Of a stretch of 64,000 bases of DNA, positions 8,514 to 16,722 are shown piece after piece (within the stretch, counting starts at the first letter, position 1; the number at the start of each line of letters is the position of its first letter). The notes beneath the pieces were generated by a model. That model did not search any database. It saw only the letters and a program-made list of their open reading frames with translations, and was not told the DNA's origin. The stretch lies in the NCBI RefSeq assembly GCF_001879105.1, contig NZ_MLCF01000025.1, positions 1 through 64,000 on the forward strand, given 5' to 3'. The stretch is from Mangrovactinospora gilvigrisea (GTDB lineage: Bacteria > Actinomycetota > Actinomycetes > Streptomycetales > Streptomycetaceae). The position numbers and the translations under genes are program-made.

Positions 8514-9646
8514 CGGCGCTCGCCGACAGCGCGGTGGAGGCGGCCGCCGCGGAGCAGCCGGCCGGGATCCGCTTCGAGGACGTCACCGTCTCCTACCACG
8601 GGACCACCGTCCTGGACGGCCTCACCCTGGACGTCCGCCCCGGCGAGGTGATGGCGCTGCTGGGCCCGTCCGGCTCCGGCAAGACCACCGCGCTGCGCAG
8701 CGTCGCCGGCTTCGTCGAGCCCGAGCGCGGCCGCATCCACCTGGCCGGCCGCGACATCACCGAACTGCCCCCGCACCGCCGCGGCATCGGCATGGTGGTG
8801 CAGAGCTACGCGCTCTTCCCGCACATGCGCGTCGACCAGAACGTCGCCTTCGGGCTCCAGGCGCAGCGCGTGCCGCGCGCGGAGATCCCGGCCCGGGTGG
8901 CGGACGCGCTCGGCAAGGTCGGCATGGCCGACTACGCCCGCCGCCACCCCCGCGAGCTCTCCGGCGGCCAGCAGCAGCGCGTCGCCATCGCCCGCGCGCT
9001 GGCCATCCGGCCGCGGGTGCTGCTGCTGGACGAGCCGCTCTCCGCGCTCGACGCGCAGCTGCGCACCGGGATGCTCGCCGAACTGGCCCGGCTCCACCGC
9101 GAGCTGCCCGAGCTGACCATCCTCTATGTGACGCACGACCAGATCGAGGCGCTCACCCTCGCCGACCGGATCGGCGTGATGCGGGACGCGAAGCTGGTGG
9201 ACTGCGGCACCGCGGAGGAGCTGTACCGGGCGCCCCGGGACGAGTTCGTCGCGCGGTTCCTCGGCGGGGCCAACCTGCTGCCGGTGCGGATCGTCGGCGA
9301 CGGCCCTCGGGCCGGGACGCTGGCCGCCGCGCTGGTCGGGCCGGACGGGGTGGACGCGTCCGCGGAGCCGCTCGCGGTGACGGGCGGCGGCGTCGCGGCG
9401 GGGGAGCGGGCGCTGGTGTGCGTGCGCCCGCACCTGCTGCGGCTCGCCGGGGACGCGGGCCTGCCGGGCACGGTCGTGGAGGTCCAATGGCGCGGCGCGG
9501 TGCACCGGTTGACGGTGGACGTGGCGGGCCACGCGGTGACGGTGGACGCGCCCGAGCTGAAGGCTCCGCCGGCTCCGGGCGAGACCGTCCGCCTCAGCGT
9601 CGCCGCGGAGGACGCGGTGCTGCTCGGGAGCGGACGCCGTGGCTGA
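8510..9646 (+). CDS. ABC transporter ATPase, 2-aminoethylphosphonate type
   Basis: A 378-residue ATP-binding subunit with Walker A GPSGSGKTT (residues 52-60), signature LSGGQQQR, Walker B VLLLDEPLSALD and a C-terminal TOBE-like extension. The length and domain order match the PotA/PhnT class of importers for polyamines and 2-aminoethylphosphonate. The GTG start overlaps the hydrolase stop, and the stop overlaps the first permease. It would power uptake of the phosphonate handled by the two enzymes upstream. Family is certain; substrate is inferred from the neighbours. Confidence 0.9.
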   Translation: MTALADSAVEAAAAEQPAGIRFEDVTVSYHGTTVLDGLTLDVRPGEVMALLGPSGSGKTTALRSVAGFVEPERGRIHLAGRDITELPPHRRGIGMVVQSYALFPHMRVDQNVAFGLQAQRVPRAEIPARVADALGKVGMADYARRHPRELSGGQQQRVAIARALAIRPRVLLLDEPLSALDAQLRTGMLAELARLHRELPELTILYVTHDQIEALTLADRIGVMRDAKLVDCGTAEELYRAPRDEFVARFLGGANLLPVRIVGDGPRAGTLAAALVGPDGVDASAEPLAVTGGGVAAGERALVCVRPHLLRLAGDAGLPGTVVEVQWRGAVHRLTVDVAGHAVTVDAPELKAPPAPGETVRLSVAAEDAVLLGSGRRG

Positions 9647-10532
9647 GTTGACGCAACCCGGCACCACCACGACCGCGCGGCGGCCGGGTGGGGTGCCGGG
9701 GCGGAGGGTCGGCAGACCCCGCACCGCACCCACGTGGCTGTGGGCGCTCCCGCCCCTCGCCGCGCTCGCCGTGTTCTTCCTCTACCCGCTCGCGCTGGTC
9801 GCCTGGCAGTCCGTCAGCCCCGACGCCGGAGGCCGCAGCCTCGCGGACTACGGCCGCATCCTCACCTCCACCGCGTTCACCGCCGCCCTCGGCAACACGC
9901 TGTGGATCGCCGTCGGCGCCACCCTCGGCTGCCTCGTCCTCGGCCTCGCCCTCTCCCTCGTCATCGCGTTCGTGCCGTTCCCCGGCGGGCGCCTCGCAGC
10001 CCGCCTGGTGGACGTCTTCCTCTCCTTCCCCTCCTTCCTCATCACCCTCGCGCTGCTCTTCATCTACGGCACCACCGGGATCATCCACGCCGGGGCCTTC
10101 CTCACCACCCGGTGGTCCGTGCTGCTCGCCGAGGTCACCTACTTCACCCCGTTCGTGATGCGCCCGCTGCTCGCCGCCTTCTCCCGGACGGACACCGCCC
10201 TCCTGGAGGCCGCCGCCGGGCTCGGCGCCGGGCCGCTGCGCATCATCCGCCGGGTGATCCTCCCCGAGGCCTGGCCCGCGCTCGCCGCCGGCGGCGCGCT
10301 GGTCCTGGTGCTGTGCCTCAACGAGTTCGGCATCGTGCTGTTCATCGGGGCGAAGGGCGTCACCACCCTGCCCGTGCTGATCTACAGCAAGGCGATGCTG
10401 GAGTCGGACTACCCCGGCGCCTGTGTCATCGCGGTGGTCAACACGGCCGTCTCGGTGGCCCTCTACGCCCTCTACCGGGTCCTCACCTCCCGCGCCACCG
10501 CCCTCGGGGGAGGCCGCCGTGCTGGTGCCTAG
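9639..10532 (+). CDS. ABC transporter permease 1, phosphonate importer
   Basis: A 297-residue inner-membrane permease with six hydrophobic segments and the EAA loop characteristic of binding-protein-dependent importers (EAAAGLGAGPLRIIRRVILPEAWPAL is the region, around residues 188-213). It resembles the first permease of 2-aminoethylphosphonate systems. GTG 9639 overlaps the ATPase stop by 8 nt, and its 3' end overlaps the second permease by 14 nt, so the two are co-translated. It should pair with the second permease to form the channel. Confidence 0.88.
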   Translation: MAELTQPGTTTTARRPGGVPGRRVGRPRTAPTWLWALPPLAALAVFFLYPLALVAWQSVSPDAGGRSLADYGRILTSTAFTAALGNTLWIAVGATLGCLVLGLALSLVIAFVPFPGGRLAARLVDVFLSFPSFLITLALLFIYGTTGIIHAGAFLTTRWSVLLAEVTYFTPFVMRPLLAAFSRTDTALLEAAAGLGAGPLRIIRRVILPEAWPALAAGGALVLVLCLNEFGIVLFIGAKGVTTLPVLIYSKAMLESDYPGACVIAVVNTAVSVALYALYRVLTSRATALGGGRRAGA

Positions 10533-11316
10533 CCGTACCGCCCGCCGCGTCATCCACCTGCTCTTCCTCGTCGCCTTCGTGCCGGTCTTCGCGCTGCCGT
10601 TCGCCGTCATCGTGGTCGCCTCCTTCGCGGGGGCGTGGAGCGGCGCGCTGCCCTCGCACCCGACGCTCGGCAACTACGCCGCCGCCACCTCCGGCGACTC
10701 CCTGCACGCGCTGCTGACCAGCCTGATCACCGCCGTCGCGGCGAGCCTGATCGCGCTCACCGTCGGCACCTGGGCGGCGCTCGCCGCCGACGCCGCCGGG
10801 CGCGGCCTGCGGCGTGTGCTGGACGGCGCGTTCGTGCTGCCCGTCGCCGTCCCCTCGGTGGTCGTCGGCCTCGGGCTGCTGGTCGCCTTCTCCAAGCCGC
10901 CGCTGCTGCTCAACGGCACCCCCGCGATCGTCATCGCCGCGCACACCGTGCTGGTGACGGCCTTCGCCTACCAGTCCGTCCGGGCCGCGGCCACCCGCCT
11001 CGACCCGGCCTTCGCCCAGGCCGCCGCCGGGCTCGGGGCGACGCCGCTGCGCGTCCTGCTGCGCATCCGGCTGCCGCTGCTGCTGCCCTCGCTGACCGCC
11101 GCCGCCGGGCTCTGCTTCGCCCTCTCCATGGGCGAGCTGAGCGCCACGATGATGCTCTACCCGCCCTCCTGGACGCCGCTGCCCATCCGCATCTTCGCGC
11201 TCACCGACCGCGGCAGCCTCTTCTCCGGCGCCGCGCTCGCCGTGCTGCTGATGGCCGCGACGCTCGCCGTCCTCCTCGCGGTCGGCCGCATCCGCACCCG
11301 CGCCGACCACCGCTGA
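10519..11316 (+). CDS. ABC transporter permease 2, phosphonate importer
   Basis: A 265-residue permease with six membrane segments and an EAA-type loop (QAAAGLGATPLRVLLRIRLP). I chose GTG 10519 because GGGGGAGG lies 6 nt upstream, although the frame is open further back inside the preceding gene. It overlaps permease 1 and is followed after about 50 bp by the binding protein. Together with the ATPase and permease 1 it forms a complete importer of the PhnSTUV type. Confidence 0.88.
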   Translation: MLVPSRTARRVIHLLFLVAFVPVFALPFAVIVVASFAGAWSGALPSHPTLGNYAAATSGDSLHALLTSLITAVAASLIALTVGTWAALAADAAGRGLRRVLDGAFVLPVAVPSVVVGLGLLVAFSKPPLLLNGTPAIVIAAHTVLVTAFAYQSVRAAATRLDPAFAQAAAGLGATPLRVLLRIRLPLLLPSLTAAAGLCFALSMGELSATMMLYPPSWTPLPIRIFALTDRGSLFSGAALAVLLMAATLAVLLAVGRIRTRADHR

Positions 11317-11364
11317 CTACCCTTCACCCCCGCACCCCCTCCACACCTCTAGGGAACCCCCACC

Positions 11365-12450
11365 ATGGCCATCGACGCCTCCTCGCCCCGCGCCCGGCGC
11401 GCCCTCGCCGCGGCCGCCGCCTGCTCCGCCCTCGCCCTCGCCGCCGCCGGCTGCGGCAGCGGTGCGTCCAACACCTCCTCCCACGCCAAGACGGTCACCG
11501 TCTACAGCGCGGACGGCCTCAAGGGCGACAACAACAACGGCTGGTACGACAAGGTCTTCGCGGACTTCACCAAGAAGACCGGCATCAAGGTCGACTACGT
11601 GGAGGGCGGCTCCGGCGAGGTCGTGCAGCGCGCCGTGCGCGAGAAGACCAACACCCAGGCCGACCTGCTCGTCACCCTCCCGCCGTTCATCCAGCAGGCC
11701 GAGTCCAAGGGCCTGCTGACGCCCTACAAGCCGGCCGGCGCCGACGCGATAGCCGGCGACGCCCTGAAGGACCCCAAGGGCGAGTGGTACACGATCGTCA
11801 ACAACTACCTCTGCTTCGTCTACAACAAGCAGCAGGTGAAGACGGCGCCGACGACCTGGCAGGAGCTGCTCGGCGGCCGGTACAGGAACAAGCTGCAGTA
11901 CTCCACCCCGGGCGTGGCCGGCGACGGCACCGGCGTGCTGATCAAGGCCATGCACGACATGGGCGAGGCCAAGGCGCTGGCCTACTTCACGCAGCTGCAG
12001 AAGAACAACGTCGGCCCGTCCTCCTCCACCGGCAAGCTGGCCGCCAAGGTCGACAAGGGCGAGATCCTGGTCGCCAACGGCGACCTGCAGATGAGCTACG
12101 CCCAGTCGACCGGCGAGGACAAGAACCTCGGCATCTGGTTCCCGAAGGGCGCCGACGGCAGGCCGACCACGTTCGCCGACCCGTACGCCGCGGGCGTGGT
12201 CAAGAACGCGCCGCACTCGGCCAACGCCAAGAAGCTGCTGGACTTCATGCTCACCAAGCAGGCCCAGCAGGAGGCGACCACGGTCGGCGGCGGCTTCCCG
12301 GCGCGCGCGGACGTGAAGCCCACCGGCAAGGTCGCCGACGATCTGAAGAGGACCATGGCCGGCGTCGAGGTCTTCTCCGTCGACTGGAACGACGTCTCCA
12401 CCAACCTGCAGAGCTACATCGCCAAGTGGCAGAACGCGACGGGCAGCTGA
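11365..12450 (+). CDS. ABC solute-binding lipoprotein, phosphonate importer
   Basis: A 361-residue periplasmic-type binding protein with a lipoprotein signal: arginines at 9-12, a hydrophobic core, and lipobox LAAAGC with the lipidated cysteine at residue 30. The mature part (VTVYSADG... start, then YDKVFADFTKKTGIKVDY) is typical of the iron(III)/AEP-binding cluster of solute-binding proteins. It is tethered outside the membrane and delivers ligand to the two permeases. It is the last gene of the operon, and no clear terminator hairpin follows. Substrate specificity is inferred from the enzymes upstream. Confidence 0.88.
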   Translation: MAIDASSPRARRALAAAAACSALALAAAGCGSGASNTSSHAKTVTVYSADGLKGDNNNGWYDKVFADFTKKTGIKVDYVEGGSGEVVQRAVREKTNTQADLLVTLPPFIQQAESKGLLTPYKPAGADAIAGDALKDPKGEWYTIVNNYLCFVYNKQQVKTAPTTWQELLGGRYRNKLQYSTPGVAGDGTGVLIKAMHDMGEAKALAYFTQLQKNNVGPSSSTGKLAAKVDKGEILVANGDLQMSYAQSTGEDKNLGIWFPKGADGRPTTFADPYAAGVVKNAPHSANAKKLLDFMLTKQAQQEATTVGGGFPARADVKPTGKVADDLKRTMAGVEVFSVDWNDVSTNLQSYIAKWQNATGS

Positions 12451-12523
12451 CGCCCCCGCCCTTCCGACCTCCCGACATTCCCGCCCGGACCGCTCACACG
12501 TTGGAGTGACGGTTCATCAGAGG

Positions 12524-12595
12524 GGCTCGGCGCGGCCACCGTGGTCTGTCATGCTGCGAATGCAAGAGCGAATGCCGGTGCGCCGGCGCCGAGCC
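12524..12595. promoter_or_regulatory. Long-range inverted repeat before the GH25 gene
   Basis: A perfect 10-bp inverted repeat, GGCTCGGCGC at 12524-12533 and GCGCCGAGCC at 12586-12595, flanks about 52 bp. It ends 14 bp before the ATG of the lysozyme-like gene, so a transcript carrying both arms could sequester the ribosome binding region. I could not match it to a known riboswitch class. It may equally be chance in GC-rich DNA. Confidence 0.3.
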
Positions 12596-12609
12596 GACCC
12601 GACGGGGCG

Positions 12610-13179
12610 ATGACCGTGATCAAAGGCGTTGATGTCTCCGCCTACCAGCCGACCGAGTTCACCACCGACGGGATGAGCTTCGCCCTGGTCAAGGCGACCG
12701 AGGGCCGCACCTGGACGAACTCGCGCCAGTCCGAGCAGGCCGCGCACGCCCGCGCCCGCGGGCTGGTCGTCGGCTTCTACCACCTGCTGTGGCCGGGCGA
12801 CATCGCCGCCCAGGCCCGCTACTTCGTCACCGAGTGCGACAGCATCGAGGGCGATCTGCTCGCCTGCGACTGGGAGAACACCAACGAGGGCACGCACGCC
12901 AGCCACCACGAGAAGGACGCCTTCCTCAAGGAGGTGAAGCGGCTGCGCCCGCACCACCGGGTGCTGCTCTACTGCAACCGCGACTTCTGGCTGAACATCG
13001 ACACCACCGGCTACAAGGCCGACGGCCTGTGGATCGCCGACTACGACGCCGAGCCGGGCCACCCCCGGATCAAGGCCAGCTGGCTGATCCACCAGTACAC
13101 CGACCGCCCGCTGGACACCGATGTCGCGCGGTTCGACGACCGCGCCGCGATGTCCGGCTGGGCGAAGTCCGAGGAGTAG
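12610..13179 (+). CDS. GH25 lysozyme-like muramidase
   Basis: A 189-residue glycoside hydrolase family 25 protein that would cleave peptidoglycan glycan strands. The family hallmarks are present: GVDVSAYQ with the conserved Asp near the N-terminus, and the catalytic DWEN motif (Asp-x-Glu) near residue 96. ATG 12610 is chosen because the fold begins directly after it. There is no signal peptide and no cell-wall binding domain, unlike most secreted streptomycete muramidases, which suggests holin-like release, non-classical export or an intracellular role. The gene is monocistronic and convergent with the HAD phosphatase. Confidence 0.82.
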   Translation: MTVIKGVDVSAYQPTEFTTDGMSFALVKATEGRTWTNSRQSEQAAHARARGLVVGFYHLLWPGDIAAQARYFVTECDSIEGDLLACDWENTNEGTHASHHEKDAFLKEVKRLRPHHRVLLYCNRDFWLNIDTTGYKADGLWIADYDAEPGHPRIKASWLIHQYTDRPLDTDVARFDDRAAMSGWAKSEE

Positions 13180-13182
13180 CCG

Positions 13183-13962
13183 TCAGACCAGGTCGACGAG
13201 CTCGGCGATGGACGCCCGGGTGTGCGTCGGGCGGAACGGGTACTTGTCCACGTCGGCCTGCCGGGTGAGCCCGGAGAGGACGAGGAAGGTCTCCATCCCG
13301 GCCTCCAGGCCGGCCAGCACATCGGTGTCCATCCGGTCGCCGATCATCGCCGCGACCTCGGAGTGGGCGCCGATCCGGTTGAGCCCGGTGCGCATCATCA
13401 GCGGGTTGGGCTTGCCGACGAAGTACGGCTCCTTGCCGGTGGCCGCCTTGATCAGCGCCGCCACGGAGCCGGTCGCCGGGAGCGGGCCCTCCGCGGAGGG
13501 GCCGGTCTCGTCGGGGTTGGTGGCGAGGAACCGCGCCCCGTTCCCGATCAGGCGGATGGCCTTGGTCAGCGCCTGGAAGGAGTACTCGCGGGTCTCGCCC
13601 AGGATCACGAAGTCCGGGTCGACGTCCGTCATGATGTAGCCGACGTCGTGCAGCGCGGTCGTCAGACCGGCCTCGCCGATGACGAACGCGGATCCGCCGG
13701 GCCGCTGGTCGTCCACGAACTGGGCGGTGGCCAGCGCCGACGTCCAGATCGACTCGACGGGCACGTCCAGCCCCATCCGCATCAGCCGGGCCTTGAGGTC
13801 GCGGGCCGTGTAGATGGAGTTGTTGGTGAGCACGAGGAACGGCTTGCCGGAGGACTTCAGCTTGCCCAGGAACTCCGCGGCGCCGGGGATCGGAACGCCC
13901 TCCTGGACGAGCACGCCGTCCATATCGGTGAGCCACGCTTCGATGGGCTTGCGCTCCGACAT
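13183..13962 (-). CDS. HAD-IIA family phosphatase, NagD-like
   Basis: A 259-residue sugar-phosphatase-like HAD protein. Motif I is DMDGVLV near residue 12, motif II is LVLTNNS, and the C-terminal acidic motif is MIGDRMDTDVLAGLEAG, a layout typical of NagD-type subclass IIA enzymes with a C2 cap. These remove phosphate from nucleotides or sugar phosphates in the cytoplasm. I start at ATG 13962; the longer frame to 14055 adds a proline-rich stretch of uncertain value. It lies tail-to-tail with the GH25 gene. Confidence 0.88.
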   Translation of the reverse strand: MSERKPIEAWLTDMDGVLVQEGVPIPGAAEFLGKLKSSGKPFLVLTNNSIYTARDLKARLMRMGLDVPVESIWTSALATAQFVDDQRPGGSAFVIGEAGLTTALHDVGYIMTDVDPDFVILGETREYSFQALTKAIRLIGNGARFLATNPDETGPSAEGPLPATGSVAALIKAATGKEPYFVGKPNPLMMRTGLNRIGAHSEVAAMIGDRMDTDVLAGLEAGMETFLVLSGLTRQADVDKYPFRPTHTRASIAELVDLV

Positions 13963-14051
13963 GTCCTGGTACGCCCCTTCCGGCCTCGCCGTGATCGGGA
14001 TCGATCGTGGTGTCTGCCCAGCGTACGGGACCGGACCAGATCCGACCGCCG

Positions 14052-14741
14052 TCATCCCAGCCGGATCAGCCGCCGCTCCACCGCCGCCGCCACGGCCGCC
14101 GTCCGGGAGTCGACGCCGAGCTTGGCGTAGATGTTCACCAGATGCGTCTTGACCGTCGCCTCCGAGACGAAGAGCTCCTTGGCGATCTCCCGGTTGGAGA
14201 GCCCGCGGGCCAGGGCCTGCAGCACCTCCCGCTCCCGGACGCTCAGCCCCTGCTCGGGGCGGCGCATCAGCCGGCCCATCATCCGCGCCGCCACCTGCGG
14301 CGACATCGCCGACTCGCCGCGCGCCGCGGCCCGCACCGCGGCGAACAGCTCCTCCGGCGGGCAGGCCTTGAGCAGATAGCCCGAGGCGCCCGCCTCAACC
14401 GCGCGCAGCACGTCGGCGTCCGCGTCGTAGGTGGTCAGCATGAGCACCGCCGGCGCGGGCCCGTCCCCGCCCGGACCGTTGCCGCCCGGCCCGGAGAGGA
14501 TCCGCTCGGCGGCGGCGATGCCGTCCCCGCCGTCCGCGAGCTGAAGGTCCATCAGCACCACATCGGGACGCAGCCGGCGGGCCGCCGCCACCGCCTCCTC
14601 GGCGCCCGCGGCCTCGCCCGCCACCTCCAGGCCGTCCTCCCCGGCGAGCAGCGCGGCGAGCCCGGCCCGCACCACCACATGGTCGTCGACCACCAGCACC
14701 CGCAGGGCCTCCGGCGGCGTGGCGTCCGCGGCCGCGCTCAC
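14052..14741 (-). CDS. LuxR-type response regulator, SenR-like
   Basis: A 229-residue response regulator of the NarL group. The receiver domain covers residues 13-135, with the acidic pair VVDD (17-20), phospho-acceptor Asp65 (VVLMD) and the conserved Lys in YLLKACP. The LuxR HTH lies at about 165-222 (LSVREREVLQALARGLSNREIAKELFVSEATVKTH). The GTG start overlaps the sensor kinase stop (GTGA), so kinase and regulator are co-translated. The divergent neighbour encodes an HbpS-like secreted haem-binding protein, which makes SenR the closest described counterpart; that link is inferred. Confidence 0.88.
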   Translation of the reverse strand: MSAAADATPPEALRVLVVDDHVVVRAGLAALLAGEDGLEVAGEAAGAEEAVAAARRLRPDVVLMDLQLADGGDGIAAAERILSGPGGNGPGGDGPAPAVLMLTTYDADADVLRAVEAGASGYLLKACPPEELFAAVRAAARGESAMSPQVAARMMGRLMRRPEQGLSVREREVLQALARGLSNREIAKELFVSEATVKTHLVNIYAKLGVDSRTAAVAAAVERRLIRLG

Positions 14742-15934
14742 AGCGGCACCACCGCCGCCACCGCGGTGCCCTCGCCCGACGCGCTCTCCACGATCAGCTC
14801 TCCGTCCACCTCGGCGAGCCGGGCGCGCAGCCCCGGCAGCCCGTGCCCGCGACCCGGCCCGGCCGCCGCCGACGGCGGGCCGTCGAAGCCGACGCCGTCG
14901 TCCCGCACGTCCAGCGTCACCCGGTCCGGGTGGTAACCCAGCGTCAGCACCGCCGTGCGGGCCGCCGCATGGTCCCGGACGTTGGCCAGCGCGCCCTGCG
15001 CGGTGCGCAGCAGCGCCCCCTCGACGGCGGACGGCAGCGGCCGCGGCTCCCCGTCCACCTGCACCCGGGCGTCGAGGCCGGCCTCGGCCGAGACCCGCGC
15101 GGCCAGCCGGCGCAGCGCGTCCGGCAGCGAGCCGGACTCCAGGTCGCGCGGCGGCGCCAGCGCGCGGACGAAGCGGCGCGCCTCGGCGAGCCCGTCGCCG
15201 ACCGTCGCCTCGGCCATCCGGACGTGGGTGCGGGCCGGGCCCTCGTCCCCCGGCAGCGGCCAGGCCCGGTCGGCGGCGGTGAGCAGCAGCTGCACGCTGG
15301 TGAGGTTCTGCGCCAGGGTGTCGTGGATCTCCCGGGAGAGCCGCTCCCGCTCGGCCGCCGCGCCGGCCCGGTGCCGGGCCTCCGCCTCGGCGGCGCCGCG
15401 CCGGCGCAGCTCCAGCACGACCGCGACGGTCATCGCGGCGAACGCCAGCGGGCCCAGGAAGAGGGACGGCTCCACCGGGTCGGCGATCCGCACCTGACCG
15501 GCGATCACGGCGGCGACCAGCACCCCGGCCGCCGCCGGGATCGCGGCGACGGGCAGCACCTCCAGGCAGACGAAGCCGAGCGGGATGGCGCACCAGGCGT
15601 AGGCGGGGGCGATCAGCACCAGCACCACCCAGGCGGCGATCACGGCGACCAGCCAGACGATCCGCCCGGCCCGGCCGGCGTGCCGCAGCGGCTCCCAGGC
15701 GGCGACGCCGACGGCGTAGAGCGCGGCGAGGCCCAGGGTGAGGCCGAGGACCAGCGGGCCGTCGGCCTCGCCGGTGCCGTGCCGGGCGACGTAGCGGGAG
15801 GCGGAGGCGGCCAGCAGGAGGAAGAACGCCGCGTGCATGGCGGGGCGGAGGCGGCCCGCGGGGGAGTCCGCGGCGGGATCGGCGGGCGCTCCCGCGAGCC
15901 GTCCCCTGGGCGGGATGTCCGGATTGCGGCGCAT
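14738..15934 (-). CDS. Sensor histidine kinase, SenS-like
   Basis: A 398-residue kinase with five or six membrane segments between residues 33 and 175, a HisKA_3 dimerisation helix (REIHDTLAQN, phospho-His about 204) and a C-terminal ATPase domain with RDDGVGFDG and GRGHGLPGLRARL. There is no large extracellular sensor domain. That matches SenS, which senses redox state through the extracellular HbpS protein rather than with its own domain. The gene is first in a two-gene operon and divergent from the HbpS-like gene about 180 bp away. Confidence 0.88.
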   Translation of the reverse strand: MRRNPDIPPRGRLAGAPADPAADSPAGRLRPAMHAAFFLLLAASASRYVARHGTGEADGPLVLGLTLGLAALYAVGVAAWEPLRHAGRAGRIVWLVAVIAAWVVLVLIAPAYAWCAIPLGFVCLEVLPVAAIPAAAGVLVAAVIAGQVRIADPVEPSLFLGPLAFAAMTVAVVLELRRRGAAEAEARHRAGAAAERERLSREIHDTLAQNLTSVQLLLTAADRAWPLPGDEGPARTHVRMAEATVGDGLAEARRFVRALAPPRDLESGSLPDALRRLAARVSAEAGLDARVQVDGEPRPLPSAVEGALLRTAQGALANVRDHAAARTAVLTLGYHPDRVTLDVRDDGVGFDGPPSAAAGPGRGHGLPGLRARLAEVDGELIVESASGEGTAVAAVVPL

Positions 15935-16114
15935 GCTGCCGAGCCTACGGGGCGGCCGGGGCGGCCGGCTCCATCAAACGGTTGAGCGCGGATCGACCGG
16001 CTCTGCGATCCGCCGGCGGGGGTGCCGCGGCGAAGGTGGATCACGTCAGCACGTCAGCCCGGCCGCACCGGCCGGACCCCACCCCCACCCCACCCCCACC
16101 CCGAGGAGCACTCC

Positions 16115-16696
16115 ATGTCCGCGAAGCACCGCATCTCCACCCGCAGCAAGGCCGTCCTCGGCGGGGCCGTCGGCCTCGGCGCCGTCGTCGCCGCCACGGT
16201 CGGCGGGGCGGCCTTCGCCGCCGACGACGGCACCGCCGCCACCGCGGCCGCGGCCGGCAACAGCGGCCGCGTCGCCGCCGTCCGCCCGGCCGAGCAGCTC
16301 ACCGAGGCGGCCGCGATGAAGGCCGCCACCGCCGCGCTGAACAAGGCCGACCAGCTCAACCAGCACGTCACCGTCGCCATCGTGGACCGCGCCGGCAAGA
16401 CCCAGCTGCTGGTCCGCGGCGACGGCGCCGGCCCGCAGACCCAGGACTCCGCGACCCGCAAGGCCTACACCGCGGTCGGCTGGGGCCAGCCCACCTCCAA
16501 GCTCAACGCGAACGCGCAGGGCAGCGGCCCGTCCGTGCGCGACATCCCGAACACCCTCTTCGTCGCCGGCGGCGTGCCGGTCGCGCACGACAACGCGCCG
16601 ATCGCCGGCATCGGCGTCGGCGGCGCCCCGCAGGGCGCCATCGACGAGCAGATCGCCAAGGCCGGCGCCGACGCGATCGCCAAGGACCTGCGCTGA
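16115..16696 (+). CDS. hbpS: Secreted HbpS/GlcG-family haem-binding protein
   Basis: A 193-residue secreted protein: signal peptide about 1-36 ending AAFAA, then an HbpS/GlcG (DUF336) domain (QLTEAAAMKAATAALNKADQ to the C-terminus). In Streptomyces reticuli, HbpS binds haem and iron outside the cell and tunes the SenS-SenR two-component system under oxidative stress. Here the gene is divergent from a kinase/regulator pair of the right type, supporting orthology of the whole module. ATG 16115 follows a GAGGAG ribosome binding site. The symbol is used for family likeness; strict orthology is untested. Confidence 0.8.
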   Translation: MSAKHRISTRSKAVLGGAVGLGAVVAATVGGAAFAADDGTAATAAAAGNSGRVAAVRPAEQLTEAAAMKAATAALNKADQLNQHVTVAIVDRAGKTQLLVRGDGAGPQTQDSATRKAYTAVGWGQPTSKLNANAQGSGPSVRDIPNTLFVAGGVPVAHDNAPIAGIGVGGAPQGAIDEQIAKAGADAIAKDLR

Positions 16697-16722
16697 GCGC
16701 TCGCCGCTCGCGGCTGATTAGG

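Noticed and set aside
12451-12609. c-di-AMP (ydaO-type) riboswitch before the lysozyme gene
   Set aside because: Such riboswitches control wall hydrolases in streptomycetes, so I looked, but I could not find the conserved core; only a long-range inverted repeat is seen.
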